A DNA stretch of 64,000 nucleotides, from NCBI GenBank assembly GCA_038396625.1, contig CP121688.1, positions 3,286,001 through 3,350,000 of the forward strand, given 5' to 3'. Source of the DNA: G038396625 sp038396625. GTDB lineage: Bacteria; Bacillota; Clostridia; Peptostreptococcales; Thermotaleaceae. The notes under the pieces were generated by a model, which was not told the origin of the DNA, did no database searches, and was given only the letters and a program-made list of their open reading frames with translations. A program made the position numbers and the translations under genes. Numbering within the stretch: the stretch's first letter is position 1; the number at the start of each line of letters is the position of its first letter. Positions 7,489 through 16,487 of the stretch are shown in pieces.

Positions 7489-9141
7489 TTATCTCTCAAG
7501 ACGCTCCTTTAGCCTATTTCGTTTATCCAAAATTTCATAGTATTGCTTATCTAAAGCTGCTACGTCATCCTTTTTTGTCGGCATAGATAGTCTGCTTACC
7601 ACCTCTGAAAGACGATTTTCTAGTACATATAGCTGTTTTTTAATTTCTTCAATACTGTGTTCTTGACGTTTACATATACTCATCAAAAATTCGTCATAGT
7701 TTCCTCGAAACATATTTATCTTTTGATTTTCGATAGTCATTATATGATCAGCAACAGCGTTTATAAATCTTCTGTCATGGGAAATAAATAATAAGGTTCT
7801 ATCATATTCTCTAAGTGCTTCCTCTACGACTTCAAGAGAATCGATATCCATATAGTTTGTGGGTTCATCTAATATGAGAAGATTTATCTCCTGCAATAGT
7901 ATGTTTGCAAAAGAGGCTTTAACGCGCTCTCCCCCGCTTAATACACGCACCTTTTTATAAATTTCCTCGCGCTTAAACAGCAGCCTTGCTAGTAAGGTTC
8001 TCACAAAAGGCTCAGGGTATATGCTGTTTTTCATGATATTTTCTATAATCGTCAAGTTTTCATCAAGAATACTCAAATCCTGACTAAAGTATCCTATCTT
8101 TGCACCCTGGGCAATTCTTATAGAGCTATCCTCGTTCATTATCATTTTGACGAAGGTACTTTTTCCACATCCATTAGGACCAATCAATGCAATTTTAGAA
8201 CCGTTATATATACTAAATTCAGCATTGTTGAATATAATCTTCTCATCAAAGGCCTTATGCATATTTTGTCCTTCAATAACTATTTTGCTATAAAGCTTAT
8301 TTGATTCTTCCAAATCTAGTCGAATGCATGCTTGTTCTACAAGCTTCTCTTTCACTTCAAGATGCTTTATTCTTGTCTCAATACTTTTTGCTGTCCTTTC
8401 TAGATTTGCCTTTGCCTTTTGATTGCCCATCTTATGAAGCCTCGCCTCAGAATTTCCCATACGCTTCGGCGTTTTTTTCATACGCTTAGTTTGCTGTTTT
8501 TTATCATTGATTGCTTCCTCTAGTCGCCTTTTTTCTCTTTTATACTCATCATATTCAAATTGAGCTCTTTCTCTCTCTTTAATTTTTTGCACATAATAGT
8601 CACTGAAATTTCCTTTATAAATTTTTATCTTACCATTTTCAATTTCTAATATTTTGTTGCACAACTTATCTAAAAAACTTCTATCATGAGATATGAGCAT
8701 TAGAGCTCCTTTGTATTCTTCAAGCATGTTTTCCATCATTTCAATGCCTTCGATGTCTACATTACTAGTAGGCTCATCTGCAAAGATCAATAGATGATCC
8801 TTGCTTAGACTTTGTGCAAGCTTAAATCTGTTTTTCTCTCCTCCACTCATCTTCTCATTCCACGTACTTGCTACACCAAACTTGGAAGCCATTTCATAAC
8901 TTATACTTTTATTTTCAGGTGGTTCAAGCTGAGATATATATGCGTAATCAGCATATAACTTAATCCATCCTTCGTCTGGTTGAAGTTTTTGACTTAAGAT
9001 ATTGAGCAAAGTCGTTTTGCCAACTCCATTTACACCTACAATACCGATTCTATCTTCAGAGTAAATCTTTAAATTTTCCACAGCAAGTATCAGTCTATCT
9101 CCAAAATATTTTTTTATATTTATACACTCTATTAATAGCAT
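7489..9141 (-). CDS. ABC-F family ATPase, probable ribosomal-protection antibiotic resistance protein
   Basis: The protein has 550 residues with two ABC domains and no membrane segments. Walker A motifs are GVNGVGKTT (domain 1) and GPNGCGKST (domain 2). The signature motifs are MSGGEKNR and LSGGERVK, and the Walker B motifs LLIFADEPT and LLILDEPT. A charged inter-domain linker (KREKRRLEEAINDKKQQTKR) occupies the middle. The arrangement matches ABC-F proteins of the Vga/Lsa/Msr type, which bind the ribosomal E site and displace drugs; a housekeeping ABC-F is the alternative. The leader upstream looks like an attenuator, which supports a drug-inducible resistance role. Confidence 0.87.
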   Translation of the reverse strand: MLLIECINIKKYFGDRLILAVENLKIYSEDRIGIVGVNGVGKTTLLNILSQKLQPDEGWIKLYADYAYISQLEPPENKSISYEMASKFGVASTWNEKMSGGEKNRFKLAQSLSKDHLLIFADEPTSNVDIEGIEMMENMLEEYKGALMLISHDRSFLDKLCNKILEIENGKIKIYKGNFSDYYVQKIKERERAQFEYDEYKREKRRLEEAINDKKQQTKRMKKTPKRMGNSEARLHKMGNQKAKANLERTAKSIETRIKHLEVKEKLVEQACIRLDLEESNKLYSKIVIEGQNMHKAFDEKIIFNNAEFSIYNGSKIALIGPNGCGKSTFVKMIMNEDSSIRIAQGAKIGYFSQDLSILDENLTIIENIMKNSIYPEPFVRTLLARLLFKREEIYKKVRVLSGGERVKASFANILLQEINLLILDEPTNYMDIDSLEVVEEALREYDRTLLFISHDRRFINAVADHIMTIENQKINMFRGNYDEFLMSICKRQEHSIEEIKKQLYVLENRLSEVVSRLSMPTKKDDVAALDKQYYEILDKRNRLKERLER

Positions 9142-9147
9142 AAAAAA

Positions 9148-9325
9148 CCCTCCTTGTTATTTGGAGGGATAGCGTCATAAATAAATGATAACCTAGATAT
9201 AGCAACAACAAAATCTAAAAACATGTGTCATACAAAAGTTTATAAACACAGATTTAGATTTTTATGCTTATTTAGGTTATAAAATTTAATATACACAAAC
9301 TACCGACGCTTGTAGAACACTATCC
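9148..9325 (-). promoter_or_regulatory. Attenuator-like leader of the ABC-F gene
   Basis: Directly before the ABC-F start, the Shine-Dalgarno GGAGGG (plus-strand 9148-9153) is the 3' arm of a 6-bp hairpin with CCCTCC (plus-strand 9163-9168), followed by six T and the ATG. This hairpin could terminate transcription and also hide the ribosome binding site. Upstream, nested pairings are possible: 9188-9195 with 9273-9280, 9211-9219 with 9253-9261, and an outer bulged stem of 9167-9176 with 9305-9309 and 9321-9325. The outer stem overlaps the hairpin arm by two bases, so the two folds compete. The remaining 9326-9504 holds the likely promoter; no good leader-peptide start was found. Confidence 0.5.
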
Positions 9326-9504
9326 ACTCACAAGTTAAAATAAAATGTACAACAATAAAGCCTTTATTTAAGACTTTATTCAGATTTTCATTTTACATCG
9401 ATCTTGAAGTGAATTATATTCTCATTTCTGCCAGTACCTTGCCCTTTCTTTAATTGTTTAATATTCAGTATCATTATATGCATTTCTTACCTTAATGTCA
9501 ACTT

Positions 9505-10509
9505 TCAACATATTCTTGGCAGTAATTCTCCTACAGCCATATTTAATAATCTTGTCCCACCAATATCTGTTCTTAAAAAAACAGCGTTTTTCTCATTTTT
9601 TATCACCTCACCAATGATTTGTGCCCCTTGACCCATTGGATGTTTTTTCATTACTTCTAGTACTTGTTTAGCATCTTCCTCTGCTACGATTACCACAACC
9701 TTTCCTTCATTTGCAATGTATAACGGATCAAACCCCAATATTTCACACATACTTCTAACTTCATCCTTTACAGGAATCGTTTCTTCATATAATAACATGC
9801 TGCTTTGGCTTTGTTGTGCAATTTCATTTAAAGTAGTTGCCAGTCCTCCTCTTGTAGGATCTCTTAATACCCTTACATTGCTACTTGCATCTAATATTTT
9901 CTCAATAAGTCCATTTAAAAGTCCACAATCACTTTTAACAGATACATCAAATTCTAAATTTTTTCTTTTAGACATGATACATATACCGTGGTCCCCCAAA
10001 GTTCCACTTATTATAATTTTATCTCCAGGCTTAGCATTTTCTCCGCCTAAAATTATATTCTTCTCAATTACACCTATACCGGTTGTATTTATATATATAT
10101 TATCTGCACTACCCTTTTCAACAACCTTTGTGTCCCCTGCCACAATTTTTACATTAGCTTCATTTGCAGTATCAGCTATAGATTTAACAATTCTTTCTAA
10201 GTCTTTGATTTTAAGCCCTTCTTCGATTATAAAGCCTACTGTTATATATAATGGTTTTGCTCCACTCATTGCTAAATCATTTACTGTTCCACAAACAGAT
10301 AATTTTCCTATATCTCCACCATTAAAGAAAATAGGATTGATTACAAAAGAATCTGTGGTTACTGCTATTTTACCCTTGACTTTTGGCAAAATAGATGCAT
10401 CATTTTTTTGCAATAAAATATCATTATGAAAGTATTTATAGAACAAGTCTTCTATTAAATTATGGGTCATTTTCCCTCCACTCCCATGAGATAAGGTAAT
10501 AATACGCAT
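9505..10509 (-). CDS. hypE: Hydrogenase maturation factor HypE (carbamoyl dehydratase)
   Basis: HypE takes a carbamoyl group from HypF onto its C-terminal Cys and dehydrates it with ATP to thiocyanate, the source of the CN ligands of the [NiFe] site. The protein has 334 residues, typical for the family. The N-terminus HGSGGKMTHNLIEDLF is the family signature. AIR-synthase-like ATP-binding parts follow (DSFVINPIFFNGGDIGKL, GDTKVVEKG). The protein ends PRIC, so the functional C-terminal Cys is present. The start is ATG 10509 after AAAGGAG; a GTG one codon upstream is also possible. It is the last gene of the hydrogenase operon. Confidence 0.95.
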   Translation of the reverse strand: MRIITLSHGSGGKMTHNLIEDLFYKYFHNDILLQKNDASILPKVKGKIAVTTDSFVINPIFFNGGDIGKLSVCGTVNDLAMSGAKPLYITVGFIIEEGLKIKDLERIVKSIADTANEANVKIVAGDTKVVEKGSADNIYINTTGIGVIEKNIILGGENAKPGDKIIISGTLGDHGICIMSKRKNLEFDVSVKSDCGLLNGLIEKILDASSNVRVLRDPTRGGLATTLNEIAQQSQSSMLLYEETIPVKDEVRSMCEILGFDPLYIANEGKVVVIVAEEDAKQVLEVMKKHPMGQGAQIIGEVIKNEKNAVFLRTDIGGTRLLNMAVGELLPRIC

Positions 10510-10526
10510 CACTACACTCCTTTAAC

Positions 10527-11609
10527 TTATTTTTTATACTTATAGAAAGCTGCACAAGTTCCTTCCTCTGAAACCATACATGCTCCTATTGGATTTAATG
10601 GATTACATACCTTAGAAAACAATTTGCATGCTAATGGCGTTTCTTTCCCTTTTAGAATTTCTCCGCAAATACATCCTTTTTGGGGCTCATCCTTTAACAT
10701 CTCAATATCTAGCTTCTTTTCTGCATCAAAAGATCGATATTTTTCCTTTAATCTTAGACCTGTTTCAGGTATTTTTCCAAGTCCTCGCCATGTGCTATCT
10801 GTAAGATTAAAGACGTTATATATGGTAGATAATGCTTTTGCATTTCCTTCATACTTTACAAGTCGTTCATATACATTTTTCACTTCATAAATATTATTTT
10901 CAATCATTTCTAATAGAGTATACAATCCCATTACAATATCTCCAGATTCAAAACCAGCGATTACTGCAGGTATTTTAAATTCCTTGGCCAAAAGCTCATA
11001 GGGTCTTACACCAATGATTGTACTAACATGCCCAGGACATATAAATCCATCTATTTCGATTTCTTTATCTAAAACAAGCTGCCTCATGGTAGTGGGCATC
11101 GTTTTTATAGATTGTAATACAGAGTAGTTTTTTATATTCTCTTTATAAGCAATTTCAACGCTTAAAGCAATCGTAGGAGCTGTCGTCTCAAATCCTACTC
11201 CTAAAAAAACAACCTCCTTATCCGAATTTTCTTTTGCAATTTCTACCGCATCTAGTGGAGAATATACCACTCTTATATCGTGTCCCATAGCCTTTTCTTT
11301 TTGCAAGGAACTTTCATTTCCTGGTACTTTTAACATATCTCCAAATGTGGCAATCATAACGTCTTTTCTTTTCGATAGCTCTATGGCTGCATCTATATAG
11401 CTTTGAGATGTAACACATACAGGACATCCTGGTCCTGAAACAAGTTGAATGTTGGAAGGCAATACTTCTCTTATACCACTTTTAAAGATAGACATCGTAT
11501 GAGTTCCACATACTTCCATAATCTTTATTTCGCGATCGGTCATTGTATTTATTTTCTTTAACATCTCTTTTATAAGCTCTGAGTTTCTAAACTCTTTAAC
11601 ATATTTCAT
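10527..11609 (-). CDS. hypD: Hydrogenase maturation factor HypD
   Basis: HypD is the Fe-S scaffold that, with HypC, assembles the Fe(CN)2CO unit. The protein has 360 residues from ATG 11609, which has GAGGAG eight bases upstream; an upstream extension to 11630 lacks a site. Conserved Cys motifs are visible: EVCGTHT, GPGCPVCVT, GFICPGHVS and the C-terminal cluster CICGEILKGKE...CKLFSKVCNP that binds the [4Fe-4S] cluster. It follows hypC closely and precedes hypE by 17 bases, consistent with one operon. Confidence 0.95.
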   Translation of the reverse strand: MKYVKEFRNSELIKEMLKKINTMTDREIKIMEVCGTHTMSIFKSGIREVLPSNIQLVSGPGCPVCVTSQSYIDAAIELSKRKDVMIATFGDMLKVPGNESSLQKEKAMGHDIRVVYSPLDAVEIAKENSDKEVVFLGVGFETTAPTIALSVEIAYKENIKNYSVLQSIKTMPTTMRQLVLDKEIEIDGFICPGHVSTIIGVRPYELLAKEFKIPAVIAGFESGDIVMGLYTLLEMIENNIYEVKNVYERLVKYEGNAKALSTIYNVFNLTDSTWRGLGKIPETGLRLKEKYRSFDAEKKLDIEMLKDEPQKGCICGEILKGKETPLACKLFSKVCNPLNPIGACMVSEEGTCAAFYKYKK

Positions 11610-11622
11610 TGAAAAATCTCCT

Positions 11623-11841
11623 CTATTCATTCTCTATTAGCATCTTAAATATTTCCAAAGTCCTTTCAGCCTCTTCCTTATTCACCTTTTGCAGGGCACA
11701 ACCTGCATGTAAAAGTACATAATCTCCAACCTCTAAAGCATCTATCAAATCTATATTTACCTTCTTTTTGACGCCACCAAAATTCACCAAAGCCTCATGC
11801 TCCATCACTTCAATGACTTCAACAGGAACAGCTACACACAT
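11623..11841 (-). CDS. hypC: Hydrogenase maturation chaperone HypC
   Basis: This is a 72-residue HypC/HupF/HybG family chaperone. The N-terminal MCVAVPVEV contains the essential Cys2, which needs Met removal to carry the Fe ligand complex to the large subunit precursor. The ATG has GAGGAGG just upstream and overlaps the end of hypF by ten bases. The internal Cys in LLHAGCALQKV is common in the family. Confidence 0.93.
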   Translation of the reverse strand: MCVAVPVEVIEVMEHEALVNFGGVKKKVNIDLIDALEVGDYVLLHAGCALQKVNKEEAERTLEIFKMLIENE

Positions 11842-14111
11842 TCTTCTTTCCTCCTCAATTTTAATTTATGGTTGGCAATTACCAATTGTCCTAATGCAAC
11901 TCCCCCATCATTACAAGGAATTTGCCCATGGGTATAAACTGTAAATCCTTCACTTTTAAGTCCATAGTATATCCCCTTTAATAAAAGTTCATTTTGAAAT
12001 ACGCCTCCACTTAAAGCTACTGAGTTTATATGAAATTTACTACGTAACAATTTACACATATCTATAGAAAAAGCAATGACGGTATTATGAAAACGCTTAG
12101 CTATAATACTTTTGCTCACATTATTTTCAATATCATCAATAATACATTGCATAATCTTTCTTGTATTTACCACATATTTTCCATTCGTCCTATCAATATC
12201 ATAGTCATATTCCCCTTGTTCTTGCATATCCGCAATGGATTCTAATAAAATAGCAGCTTCCCCTTCAAAGGTAATTCTACGCTTCCATCCTAGTAATGCA
12301 GATACGGCATCAAAAAATCTTCCCATACTGGAAGTTTCTATACAGTTTATGTTCTGCTTTATCATGGTTAGTATATTTTTCATATTCTTATCTGACAAAT
12401 AGGTTAATTTTTCTATATCTACTTCTTCTCTATAAGTTTTATATAGATAGCTTGCCGCCATTCTCCATGGTTCTTTTACTGCAGCATCTCCTCCAGGCAT
12501 TTTTACATAATCTAAATGCCCTGCTCTTTCAAAATCTGTGTAGTCACAAACTAAAAATTCTCCGCCCCAAATTTTGCTATCTGTTCCTAGTCCAGTACCA
12601 TCAAAGGCAATTCCTATCACTTTTTCATGTATCTTATTCTCTGCCATGCAGCTTACAATATGAGCATGATGATGCTGCACAGGTATTTTTTGTCCTTTTT
12701 GTTTTTGTGCATAGTCTGATGATAAAAAGTCTGGATGTAAATCGTAAGCTATAAGTTTTAGTTGAGTTCTATAGATAGTTTTAAAGTGTTCTACATTTAT
12801 TTCAAAATTTTTATAGGTCTCTAAATTATCCAAATCTCCTATATGCTGGCTTAAAAATGCAAAATTTTTCGTTGATATGCAAAACGTATTTTTTAAGCTC
12901 GATCCACATGCTAGCGTCTCTTCTATCCCCTCTATCTTAAAGGAAACTGGAGCATATCCTCTTGATCGTCTGATTATTTGCTCCTTGCCTAATGATACCC
13001 TTGCAACAGAATCATCTACTGGGATGTATATGTCTCTATCATGTAAAAGAAAATAATCCACGATATCTTTTAATTTTTCTACTGCTTCTTCATTTTTATA
13101 TACAATTGGTAAACCACTTACATTTGCACTTGTCATAATCAAAGCAGTTAATTTATCTTCAAATAACAGATAGTGTAGAGGCGTATATGGTAGCATTACA
13201 CCGAGTTTTTTATTATGAGGAGCTATAGTATCTGGTAAATCATCATTCTTTTTATCTAATAATAATATGGGCTTTCTAATTCCATTTAATATATTTTCCT
13301 CTTTCTCATTCACGTGACAGTACTTTTTTACTATATCCATATCTTTCATCATAAGAGCAAAGGGCTTTGTTGGTCTTCTTTTTCTGTTTCTCAATGTCTG
13401 TACAGCGTCTTTATTTTTCGCATCACATACAAGATGAAATCCACCTAACCCTTTTATAGCCATGATTTTTCCTCTCTTTATTAATCCAATAGCTTTTTTT
13501 AGGGGCTCTTTACACGCTATTTTCTTTCCATATTCATCTGTAATCCAAACCTTTGGTCCACAGCTATGACAAGCATTAGGTTGTGCATGAAATCTCCTGT
13601 CCATTGGATTTTCATATTCTGAGCTACAGGATGGACACATTTCAAATTCTTTCATTGTGGTCATAGGTCTATCATAGGGTAATCTCTTGATAATAGAAAA
13701 TCTTGGCCCGCAATTTGTACAATTTGTAAAAGGATATTCATATCTTCGATCATGTTTATCCTTAAGCTCCCTTTCGCAATCTTTACATGTGGCTACATCA
13801 GGAGATATTAAAGTAATGGTATTTTCATTGTCTTTACTTTTTTCTATAGTAAAATCATTGTAATTTTTTAAAGACTTCTCTTGGATAATAATTCTTTCAA
13901 TTTGAGACAAAGGAGGAGCATTATATTCTAACTCCTTTAAAAAACAATCTATATTTTTTTCTTCTCCTTCAATATCAATATAAACACCTTCTGAAGTATT
14001 TTTTACCCACCCTTTCAGGTTCTTCTTGACAGCAACATTGTAAACAAATGGTCTAAATCCTACCCCTTGTACAATGCCTTCAACAACTAAGCATTTCCTA
14101 ATCTTCTTCAT
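11832..14111 (-). CDS. hypF: Carbamoyltransferase HypF
   Basis: HypF converts carbamoyl phosphate and ATP to carbamoyl-adenylate and passes the carbamoyl group to HypE. The protein has 759 residues. The domains, in order, are an acylphosphatase-like domain (VVEGIVQGVGFRPFVYNVA), two zinc fingers (CKDCEREL...CTNCGPR and CPSCSSEY...CHSCGP), a YrdC-like domain (IKRGKIMAIKGLGGFHLVCDA) and a Kae1-like carbamoyltransferase domain with VQHHHAH. All motifs appear intact. The start at 14111 was preferred because GAGGGAG ends directly against the upstream ATG at 14117. It overlaps the tatC stop and ends in TAG inside hypC. Confidence 0.94.
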   Translation of the reverse strand: MKKIRKCLVVEGIVQGVGFRPFVYNVAVKKNLKGWVKNTSEGVYIDIEGEEKNIDCFLKELEYNAPPLSQIERIIIQEKSLKNYNDFTIEKSKDNENTITLISPDVATCKDCERELKDKHDRRYEYPFTNCTNCGPRFSIIKRLPYDRPMTTMKEFEMCPSCSSEYENPMDRRFHAQPNACHSCGPKVWITDEYGKKIACKEPLKKAIGLIKRGKIMAIKGLGGFHLVCDAKNKDAVQTLRNRKRRPTKPFALMMKDMDIVKKYCHVNEKEENILNGIRKPILLLDKKNDDLPDTIAPHNKKLGVMLPYTPLHYLLFEDKLTALIMTSANVSGLPIVYKNEEAVEKLKDIVDYFLLHDRDIYIPVDDSVARVSLGKEQIIRRSRGYAPVSFKIEGIEETLACGSSLKNTFCISTKNFAFLSQHIGDLDNLETYKNFEINVEHFKTIYRTQLKLIAYDLHPDFLSSDYAQKQKGQKIPVQHHHAHIVSCMAENKIHEKVIGIAFDGTGLGTDSKIWGGEFLVCDYTDFERAGHLDYVKMPGGDAAVKEPWRMAASYLYKTYREEVDIEKLTYLSDKNMKNILTMIKQNINCIETSSMGRFFDAVSALLGWKRRITFEGEAAILLESIADMQEQGEYDYDIDRTNGKYVVNTRKIMQCIIDDIENNVSKSIIAKRFHNTVIAFSIDMCKLLRSKFHINSVALSGGVFQNELLLKGIYYGLKSEGFTVYTHGQIPCNDGGVALGQLVIANHKLKLRRKEECV

Positions 14112-14841
14112 TTTCATCTCCCTCGCGTCTAATAACCTTATGATATAACCACATAACGCCTAAACTTACCTCGAATAATATTACTAATGGTAGTGAAACA
14201 GCTAAAAGAGTAACTACATCTGGCGTAGGTGTCAAAATTGCAGTAATGACTACAATTATAAGTAGTGCATATTTTCTTTTTTTAGCTAATGTTTTATAAT
14301 TGATTACGCCAAATTTAGAAAGGAGTAACATGACCATTGGCAATTCAAAAATTGCACCAATTGCAAGAGTAAGCATAATCACAAAGGAAAAATACTTTCC
14401 AACAGAAAGCATAGGCTGTATATATTCATTGCTAAAGCTCATAAGATATTTTAATGTTGTAGGAAGTATAAACATAAAGCAAAAATAGATCCCTCCAAAG
14501 AATAAAGCTATAATAAATGGCAGACTGGAAAACAGAAGTATTTTTTCACTTTTATACATGCCAGGTGAGATAAATAATAATGTCTGTAAAAACATTACTG
14601 GAGATGCCAATACCATACCACCAAAGAAAGCTACCTTTAACTTTGTTAAAAAACCCTCTACTGGTGTAAGAAAAACCAAGTCAATCTCTCCTAGTGGAGA
14701 TTTTAATAAAGCTGTAATAAAATCTGATTTTATATATGCCCAGATAGAAAAAATACATGTAAAAATAAGACATATAAAGATTCTTTTTCTCAGTTCATCT
14801 AAATGTTCAATAATTTCCATTTCCTTTAATTCATTTGACAT
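14098..14841 (-). CDS. tatC: Sec-independent protein translocase TatC
   Basis: TatC is the polytopic receptor for twin-arginine signal peptides. The protein has 247 residues and six predicted membrane helices. The N-terminal signature is MEIIEHLDELRKRIFIC, containing the HLDELR motif, and FFGGIYFCFMFILPTTLKYL follows in the middle. It lies 22 bases after tatA and between hypB and hypF. The Tat system therefore sits inside the hydrogenase operon, whose small subunit carries a twin-arginine signal. Confidence 0.95.
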   Translation of the reverse strand: MSNELKEMEIIEHLDELRKRIFICLIFTCIFSIWAYIKSDFITALLKSPLGEIDLVFLTPVEGFLTKLKVAFFGGMVLASPVMFLQTLLFISPGMYKSEKILLFSSLPFIIALFFGGIYFCFMFILPTTLKYLMSFSNEYIQPMLSVGKYFSFVIMLTLAIGAIFELPMVMLLLSKFGVINYKTLAKKRKYALLIIVVITAILTPTPDVVTLLAVSLPLVILFEVSLGVMWLYHKVIRREGDENEED

Positions 14842-14863
14842 CTATCTCACCCTTCTTTATCAC

Positions 14864-15028
14864 TTATTCCTTATCCTCTAAATCCTTCTTTATTTCCTTT
14901 GTAGCTTTTTTAAATTCTTTAATAGATGTTCCTAAAGCTCTTCCCATTTCTGGCAGTTTCTTTGGTCCAAAAACGATAAGCGCGATAACAAGAATGACAA
15001 GAAGTTCTGGTAATCCTAAGCTTGGCAT
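14864..15028 (-). CDS. tatA: Sec-independent protein translocase TatA (short)
   Basis: The 54-residue protein has one N-terminal membrane helix (PELLVILVIALIVFG), then the conserved FGPKKLPEMGRALG hinge and an amphipathic, Lys-rich helix ending KKDLEDKE. This is the TatA/E architecture. It forms the pore component acting with TatC. The start overlaps the last 13 bases of hypB. Its ribosome binding site AAGGAGG lies within the hypB coding sequence, which implies translational coupling. Confidence 0.93.
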   Translation of the reverse strand: MPSLGLPELLVILVIALIVFGPKKLPEMGRALGTSIKEFKKATKEIKKDLEDKE

Positions 15029-15693
15029 GATGCATTCCTCCTTTTTTCTGTAATTTTATCTTTCAAGAATCTACTTAGTTTGTCTATTCCATCACCTTTT
15101 GTACAGGATACTTCAAATATTTTTATATCCTCATTTAAAGATTTCACATCTTTATATAGTTCATCCATTGAAAAATTCGTATGTTCTATTAAATCTACCT
15201 TGTTTACAATTAGCACTTCTGACCTTTGAAACATGGATGGGTATTTTAGTGGTTTATCATTTCCTTCTGTAATACTTAAAACCGTTATTTTCATGTCTTC
15301 ACTTAAATCATAGGATGCAGGACAAACTAAGTTTCCTACATTTTCAATAATTAAAAAGTCTAGATTTTCAATATCCATATGCTTCATAGCTTTTTCTACC
15401 ATAGAAGCATCTAAATGACAACCTCCGCCAGTGTTTACCTGAATCACTTGTATCCCATGGCTTTCTATTCTATCAGCATCTTTCGTTGTATAAAGATCCC
15501 CTTCAACCACAGCCATATTCACTTCTTCTTTTAAGTTTTTAATCATTTGCTCAAGTACAGATGTCTTCCCTGCCCCAGGAGAACCTAATAGATTGATTGT
15601 AAACGTCCCCTTTTTGCCAAGAAATTCTCTACTGCGTTTTGCAATCTCATCATTTGTGCCTAATATATTCTTTTTCACTAATATCTGCTTCAT
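15016..15693 (-). CDS. hypB: Hydrogenase nickel insertion GTPase HypB
   Basis: HypB is a SIMIBI GTPase that works with HypA to deliver nickel to the large subunit. The protein has 225 residues from ATG 15693, which follows GGAGGGTG; a long in-frame extension upstream runs through hypA and was rejected. The P-loop GSPGAGKTS, the switch metal site GGGCHLDA and NKVDL (guanine specificity) are present. The N-terminus lacks the CXXCGC and His-rich nickel stores of some HypB proteins. It starts one base beyond the hypA stop. Confidence 0.95.
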   Translation of the reverse strand: MKQILVKKNILGTNDEIAKRSREFLGKKGTFTINLLGSPGAGKTSVLEQMIKNLKEEVNMAVVEGDLYTTKDADRIESHGIQVIQVNTGGGCHLDASMVEKAMKHMDIENLDFLIIENVGNLVCPASYDLSEDMKITVLSITEGNDKPLKYPSMFQRSEVLIVNKVDLIEHTNFSMDELYKDVKSLNEDIKIFEVSCTKGDGIDKLSRFLKDKITEKRRNASCQA

Positions 15694-15694
15694 T

Positions 15695-16036
15695 TTATTC
15701 ACCCTCCATCTCATGTAATAATAATTCATATCCTGTAATGATATTGTTGCTAAAAGCATTGCATTTAGGGCATATTTTATTTGTAAATGCAACTTTAAAA
15801 ACCTGTCCACAATGATCACATTTTGCACTAGCCTCTACCTTTTCTATAACAAGCTTAGCTTCTTCTACTTCTGTATCCTTTGAAAAGGCTTCAAAGGCAA
15901 ATCTTAATGCCCCTTCTTCTACACAAGTAAACGCTCCTATCTTTAGAACCACTTTATTTACTTTTTTCAGATTATAATTTCTAACATTTTCGTCGATGAT
16001 TTCAAATATTTCTCCCATAATTGAAATTTCATGCAC
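15695..16036 (-). CDS. hypA: Hydrogenase nickel metallochaperone HypA
   Basis: HypA binds nickel through its N-terminal Met-His-Glu and carries a structural zinc site. A GTG start at 16036 yields MHEISIMGEI, so the nickel-binding His2 is correctly placed; AGGTG lies six bases upstream. An earlier in-frame GTG at 16045 would add three residues and bury this motif. The zinc site is CDHCGQ...CPKC near residues 72-90. The protein has 113 residues. It overlaps the maturation protease gene by eight bases. Confidence 0.93.
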   Translation of the reverse strand: MHEISIMGEIFEIIDENVRNYNLKKVNKVVLKIGAFTCVEEGALRFAFEAFSKDTEVEEAKLVIEKVEASAKCDHCGQVFKVAFTNKICPKCNAFSNNIITGYELLLHEMEGE

Positions 16037-16487
16037 ATATATCACCTATCTCTTTTTCTATAACACCTATAATTTTAGGAACTTGTTCTTTTAATGTTTC
16101 TGATAAATTCATATCAAAAAATATCTCTTTTGGCTCTATCCCAATAATTACGACATTAGGAGAATAACCCATTAGATTTACCTGCCTAATGATATCCAAA
16201 ACCTGAACATCATGTAGAGACGAATTTGATTTTATATACCTCCCCAGTTCTTTAGGCGTAACTTTATAAATGGTTCCAGGTACGTACCCTCCCTTTAAGC
16301 TATCCACGATAATCACCCTATCGTTTTTCACAAATATATCTAATAAATCGAGTATACAAGTCCCTCCATCAATCAAGTCAACAGGGGCTTTAAAATTTTC
16401 CTTTAGCAGTTCATGAATAACATGAACTCCTATCCCATCATCTCTTAAAAGAATATTCCCAATTCCTATTACAGCTGTCTTTTTCAT
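16029..16487 (-). CDS. [NiFe] hydrogenase maturation protease (HyaD/HycI family)
   Basis: This endopeptidase removes the C-terminal tail of the large subunit after nickel insertion. The protein has 152 residues. Family motifs are GIGNILLRDDGIGVHV (first acidic nickel ligand), VDLIDGGT, and HDVQVLDII with its His. Its ATG overlaps the hyaB stop as TAATG, so it is translationally coupled to its substrate gene. It is dedicated by position to the adjacent large subunit. Confidence 0.93.
   Translation of the reverse strand: MKKTAVIGIGNILLRDDGIGVHVIHELLKENFKAPVDLIDGGTCILDLLDIFVKNDRVIIVDSLKGGYVPGTIYKVTPKELGRYIKSNSSLHDVQVLDIIRQVNLMGYSPNVVIIGIEPKEIFFDMNLSETLKEQVPKIIGVIEKEIGDICA

Noticed and set aside
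9716..10429. 237-codon plus-strand frame
   Set aside because: It is antisense to hypE, whose family motifs are complete, and has no initiation signal.
12296..12754. 152-codon plus-strand frame
   Set aside because: It is antisense to hypF and shows no domain or ribosome binding site.
15694..15828. N-terminal extension of hypB
   Set aside because: It runs through the hypA gene in another frame and lies upstream of the GGAGGGTG site that fixes the ATG at 15693.
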